A stretch of DNA of 64,000 nucleotides from Microbotryum silenes-acaulis (Eukaryota > Basidiomycota > Microbotryomycetes > Microbotryales > Microbotryaceae), in the NCBI GenBank assembly GCA_003665825.1, contig QPFY01000018.1, positions 62,001 through 126,000 of the forward strand, in the 5' to 3' direction. The position numbers and the translations under genes were made by a program. Shown here piece after piece: positions 59,801-64,000 of this stretch. Every line of letters starts with the position of its first letter. Position 1 is the stretch's first letter. The notes beneath the pieces were generated by a model. The model saw only the letters and a list, made by a program, of their open reading frames with translations. It did not search any database and was not told where the DNA came from.

Positions 59801-60100
59801 TGTTCAAGCTTGAGCTGGTTAACAGAGACATCGCAGCATGCCGGTGGGTCTGAGCTATCGTCGTCGTTTGGGAGTGAGACACGAACCGGTAACCTAACTT
59901 CGGTATTCATTTTTCGATTGCTACAGAGAAGAACTAGCCTGCGTGAACACCATAGATACGAACAAGCTTATAGAACAGTCGACTAAACTTCAACAGCTGG
60001 TCAAACAACGGCAGGTTCTTGATGATCGACTGAACTCCTTGCGCACGTCGGAAATAAACATCAGTGTCCTGGACCCTGGTACGTCACTCCCTTCTTCCAT
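56816..60100 (+). CDS. KDZ-superfamily transposase, many exons
   Basis: Kyakuja-Dileera-Zisupton cut-and-paste transposase. Start [15 protein letters not shown]. Exons recognised: 56816-57725, 57810-58051, 58101-58457, 58551-58696, from 58764, about 58883-58980, about 59059-59398, and further pieces near 59,400-59,590 and 59,930-60,085. The N-terminal third is basic with runs of K and R (nuclear localisation). Cysteine pairs follow ([13 protein letters not shown]). Core: [17 protein letters not shown] (first D), [47 protein letters not shown] (second D), [33 protein letters not shown] (E). The acidic triad is present. The C-terminus forms a coiled coil ([20 protein letters not shown]). The frame changes between 58,820 and 58,900 and needs one more intron or is a lesion. 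Inverted ends were not found. Confidence 0.85.
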
Positions 60101-60482
60101 TCTGACCCTCCGGTGTGATCCCCTTTGTCCTCGCTTAAATATGTCAACACCTTTGATTGCCACTGGACCCAAGTCGACCGTCCGAAGGGGCTTCACTAGA
60201 TATCCATTTTCTATACACAGTGCACACCGTTCAGAATAAGCGTTTGTCTGCCCGAGGACCGATCCAGGATTCCAGGGACCAGGACCGATCCCTCCCTCGG
60301 GCCCAATAGACACGGTGTGTACTCCCTCGGTAGTATCCAAATTAACGAATATGAGAAAACAGGACGAAAAGGTCTACACAGGATCTGTCGTACACATATC
60401 AGTTGATGGTATATGGAACTACACGAATTGAATGGACTGAGTACGACAAGCTGTATGACATTTATGACATAATTCGAACTTA
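60101..60482. other. No gene; flank between KDZ gene and Helitron copy 2
   Basis: Contains the direct repeat GGACCGATCC (60,259 and 60,284) inside a short GC-rich near-palindrome bounded by GCCCGAGG and CCTCGGGC (about 60,252-60,302). This could be the edge of the KDZ element or a terminator-like hairpin. Confidence 0.35.
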
Positions 60483-62800
60483 CCAGTGGGAACCCGTTAA
60501 ATTAACGGGAGGAAGAAATTCAAACAGCAGAAGAATCGAACAGTCTACATGATTTCCAGCGGAAGTCAAGAAAACACAATACGAACAACAGCAATGAAAC
60601 AATTCGGCATTCATCCTCCATTCATCCTCCATTCATCGCCGTTACTTGTTGCCAAAAACGTCGTCGCAGAGTCGGGTTCAGCTTGGCTTCAAACACTCGT
60701 GCAATAAGAACCGGACGGTTGCAGGCTTTGTCGTTCGGCCCCAGTGTAGCCTTAATTTTCGGCCATTGCACGTCACCGTGATGAACAGCGGAGGCTTTCC
60801 AAGTTTGACAACGCACGCCATCGCATTTTGGTAACGCTGCGTGACCCTCGCGCGGGCTATTCTTGAACGTCGACCCCACAATCATCGAACGTCCAATCTG
60901 GTTCAGGGTCAAGCCGTTGATGCCTTGGGCCGTGATGAGGCGCAGAGGTTTCTTGATGCCAGCGGATGTAGTTGAGTCGATCGGTCTCGACTTGGGAGTA
61001 CCCGTCGATCACGAACTCCAGGAAGGGACGTTGGGTGCAATGCGGGATGGAGAAGTACTCGACGCGTTTGTGCAAGTAGTACGCAAATAATTGTGAACGC
61101 GAGACTCGCCACCTCGATCCCCTTTATTTGAGCTTCGTCCTAGGTGTTCAAACGTTCAATGTCAGTCTGTGCGTGCGCCTTAACAGAATGGAACATCCGA
61201 GAAAGAGCCGAAGGCGCTTACGTTCACCATCACCATTATCTTCGTCCTCTTCCTCGTCGTCTTCATCCCCATCATGGCGGTCTTCCGGCGAGGGTGGCCC
61301 AGCTTGGTTGAACCCGCAAAAGAAATGTTGGGGTGACAGCCATCTCCTCCGGCAGAGAAAAGTAGTGGATATCGGAGAGGCATCGCAGACGGATGGAGCG
61401 AGCTAAAGATTTAGTACTTGGGCCGGCCATCAGGACATCGATCAGTGTGCACCGGAGAATGAGGTCTTGCGGTCCACGGTCTCCGTGTGGGCTTCGTAAT
61501 CGCAGATAAGCATCGCCATTTCTGTGCTCGACGTAGGAAGGTTGTGGGTGCGTCGGTCTCGGCCTGGTGGTAGGCAGAGGCGCAGGACCCACGCTTTGGC
61601 CGTATCCCAACCTGCGCGGACTTTGGCCGATGCGAACTTCCTCACAAAGCGATTGCCGGTACGCAACATTGACCCGAGCTTGGTCAAAGTAGAGCGACTG
61701 TCTGTGCCGTCGGGTCCAAGTCGAGTGTCGGTGGCCTCGGCCGGGTCGATGAGCCATGTCTGAGCAAAGGCTGGGCGTTGATTCACGGCAGGGAGAAGGG
61801 CGCCAAGTCGATGATAGAGGCGACCGAACACGCGAAACACGGGTAGTCCTAGAATGCCCAGTCGTGTCTGGTCGAAGTGAGCAGCGAGCGAAATGAAAGA
61901 CAGCGCGTTGTTGTAGGACCGGGTGTTTTCGCGGATTGTTTTAGCTTCTGTCGCACAGTTCAGCATGTGGGTATAGTGCAGACGAATGTTGTTGGACGGA
62001 GCAACTGACCGCTATCCGAGCCTTCAAGAAGCTGCCGATACTCGGGATTGGGCTGGGGAGGGGGAGGTAGCTGCACCTTGACCTGCGAGCAGCATGTGCT
62101 GAAGTGTCCGGTCGACTTCGTCCTTTCGCAGTCCCAGTGTCGAGCCTTGCAGTGGGTGCACACGGCCGTCTGGGGCCCGAGGTCGTCGCGGATCGAAACG
62201 TGGGGCTTGAGGGGTTTGAGCGCGATTCGAGCCCGGCGCACGCGCCTTTGCGCATGAGGTGGTGGGGCGGGTTCAGCGTCGGGTCGGCCATCGCGCTGAC
62301 CACGCTGTCCATTTTGCACAGCTGCACGGCGGGCTCGTAAACGTGTCGCAATACCAAGATCGGTTGAATTGTTGTCATGACGCGCGGGGCGCTGATTCTG
62401 TTGATCAGAGCGGGAGGAAGAGGAGGGTCGAGCCGCGGGGCGCCCAGCAGCGGGCGCTCGAGCAGGCCCATGGTACGACGCTACCTTCGCGCCCAAGACT
62501 TGACGAGGTTGCGATGGCCCTCCAGGCTGGCGACCTTGGGACCGGGGCATAGTGGCGAGGGTTTCTCCTTGAGTGAGTGTGACCAAAATTCGATGAGAAT
62601 GGGAGGGAAAAAAAAAGGTTAGAGGGAGTGGCGCGGGTTTGTTTACGGGGTGTGATTTGTTGGTCAACGTTCAGCGCTCAGCTCAGCCCCTAATGCCGCT
62701 GGTCAACTGCCGGAATACACTCACACCGCCGGCGCGCCGCATCACGTGACCGACCCCAGCCCTCCCCCCGCGCGTCAGGCGAAGCTCTGCTGTAGAACCA
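60483..62800 (-). mobile_element. Helitron copy 2, decayed
   Basis: Reverse-oriented relative of copy 1. On the minus strand the end reads hairpin (60,493-60,509), CACTGG, then T, identical in plan to copy 1. Upstream similarity to copy 1 extends to about 62,800 (TTCTACAGCAGAGC). The 5' terminus was not identified. Like copy 1, it stops after the replicase N-terminal domain, so neither has a helicase. Confidence 0.8.
60622..62667 (-). pseudogene. Helitron replicase N-terminal remnant, copy 2
   Basis: Better preserved than copy 1. First frame (62,667-61,960): a basic, Arg/Pro-rich leader, then the cysteine region VCTHCKARHWDCERTKSTGH and FSTCCSQVKVQLPP. Second frame (61,966-61,442): YNNALSFISLAAHFDQTRLG through TSSTEMAMLICD. 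Third (61,383-61,180): MPLRYPLLFSAGGDGCHPNI. Then LHKRVEYFSIPHCTQRPFLEFVIDGYS and ETDRLNYIRWHQ (first 20 residues count), and GRSMIVGSTFKNSPRE to PKIKATLGPND. It ends FEAKLN...VTAMNGG at 60,622. Several frameshifts remain. The HUH nuclease and helicase are not present. Confidence 0.8.
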
Positions 62801-63388
62801 ACGACACGCAAAGCCACGCTCTTGCCGTCTATTAAATACAATATAAGTTTACGCACTGTTTTACGTCAACGAAAAAAGAAGGAAAATACTGGGAGCCCTG
62901 TAGCTTCGTTAGAACGGCGCGAAAAATACAAAAGTCACCACAGAGCTTGTACATGTCTTCTGATCGGAACATAGGCACCACATGTAGGTGCGGCAGACAA
63001 CACAATATGTCGGTACATTTACCCTACTCAAAAATACCGATTTTAGGTACATTTCTTAACTCACACTTTTTTTTATACAATAGTTAGAGTATAATAGAGT
63101 AAAGCCCTCCACAGACAGCGAAAGGACAGAAACGCCCTCGGATTTTCGACTTCTGTAATGGTTGATATATCAGCTCACAACCAGGAGGGTAGCATCTTGT
63201 AATCGTTTCGATAAGCGACGTATACTCAGAATCTCCAGAGATGACGTGAGAAGTCGGTTATCACGGTCGCAAAGTCAAGGGCCTCATCGATCGATCGTCA
63301 ACGCGTCGAGGCGCGCGAGTTCGCGAATCGACGTTGGCCTCTCTCCGCATTTCCGCCCCGACACCGAAGTCACCACCGACTTTCGACA
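62801..63388. other. AT-richer stretch without a recognised gene
   Basis: Base composition drops in GC against the surroundings. It contains the motif TACATTT twice (63,014 and 63,048) and TTTTTTTTATAC (about 63,067). It could be the terminal region of the MULE remnant to its right, but no inverted repeat partner lies inside the window. Confidence 0.35.
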
Positions 63389-63936
63389 GTGGAACATCGC
63401 TTCAAGAAGGGGGAAATCCTCTTCGAAAAGAAGGAGCTCACGGATGCAGGCTATCGATATGCCCTTGATCACCAGTTTCAGCTCGACGTTCGCAAGTCTG
63501 ACACGCGTCGTTGGCACGTCGTGTGCGAGAGTGTCCAAGATCCTCCGTGCGCCTTCTCTGCCACTGCCGTCTTCAAAGGAGAAGGCAGTGTTTGTACCAT
63601 CATTGTCTTCAATGAAGTCCATGGTTGCCAATCGCTGGTACACACCGGCAACAGCAAGAGCAGACTTACGCGACACCGCTCCAACCTGTTCCACCTCGGG
63701 CCGAATGGAAGCTGCATCGTTTTCCTCGAGAGCGTCATGAGGTCACAGATGATGTGGACGATAGTCACTCAGCTGGCGAAGAAGAGGGTGCTATTATCAT
63801 TCCGCCACATTTCCCCAAGGATACAGGACGTCCGATCAAGCGCAGGATCCGGGGTGCGGGCGAGAGGGCTAAGCGCGACATGATCTGTCGCCTCTGCAAA
63901 AGGCCCGGACACAATCGAGTTACATGCGATAGATAA
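63389..63936 (+). pseudogene. MULE-type transposase remnant with the middle deleted
   Basis: Two ends of a Mutator-like transposase in different frames. N-terminal part (from 63,389): RFKKGEILFEKKELTDAGYR, YALDHQFQLDVRKSDTRRWH, VVCESVQDPPCAFSATAVFK, a FLYWCH/FAR1-like DNA-binding domain. C-terminal part (63,625-63,936): GRPIKRRIRGAGERAKRDMI then a zinc knuckle CRLCKRPGHNRVTC and stop. The central DDE and SWIM regions are absent. That pattern is typical of internally deleted, non-autonomous family members. The join lies near 63,640. The element probably runs past the right edge. Confidence 0.7.
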
Positions 63937-64000
63937 GACCATTTGAATATGAGCATAAGGCGTTAAAAGTGTCAATGTTACTACAAGTTGAAGGCATGCT

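Overview
The window is fungal nuclear DNA, most probably from a basidiomycete. The host genes are split by many short GT-AG introns. A KDZ-superfamily transposase, a chromodomain Ty3/gypsy element, Helitrons and very many Ty1/copia elements sit around them. GC content is high. A yeast-like lineage of Pucciniomycotina would fit, but that is a guess. No rRNA gene, canonical tRNA gene or CRISPR array was seen.

Positions 1-31,513 read as one nested pile of LTR retrotransposons. I use working names. An old copia element D (pieces at 10,853-11,593, 12,308-12,824, 25,671-26,041 and 31,098-31,513) was hit by several insertions: copia-B2, a solo gypsy-type LTR, copia-B3 and copia-C. B2 was hit by copia-A. 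Copia-A was hit by copia-B1 and by a copia-C-type LTR. B3 was hit by a complete chromodomain gypsy element. Most joins show 5-bp target duplications: CGCCG for B1, GTGGC for the gypsy element, GTCGG for copia-C. The gypsy element (14,477-21,918, LTRs identical by eye) and copia-C (26,042-31,092, one uninterrupted 1,451-codon ORF) look young and coding-competent. B1 has identical LTRs but a single stop codon in RT.

31,514-38,036 is older repeat DNA. It holds a 2.4-kb LTR element that keeps only gag, protease and the start of RT (TSD GGAGC), a large inverted repeat, GC-rich tandem repeats and a decayed Helitron. That Helitron (3' end at 43,199) is split by a minus-strand copia element, copia-E (38,037-43,004, TSD AAGTT). 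Copia-E has a Ty1-like gag/pol +1 overlap and is otherwise broken.

44,347-56,340 is a host-gene island: trehalose-6-phosphate synthase (minus), an Erv41/ERGIC-2 cargo receptor (plus), a Lag1-type ceramide synthase (plus) and an AP-1 sigma adaptin (minus). The first two are divergent and share about 1 kb of upstream DNA. The last two converge with 129 bp between stop codons. A 3-kb repeat-rich gap (50,106-53,079) carries a 31-bp tandem array and a 142-bp foldback. Exon chains for the first three genes keep frame throughout by hand splicing. Three of the four products act in secretory membrane traffic or ceramide synthesis; nothing shows that the grouping is functional.

56,816-64,000 returns to transposons: a multi-exon KDZ transposase, a second Helitron in reverse with the same 3' hairpin and CTGG end, and an internally deleted MULE-type remnant. 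All calls are from reading the sequence and hand-splicing; no database or folding program was used.
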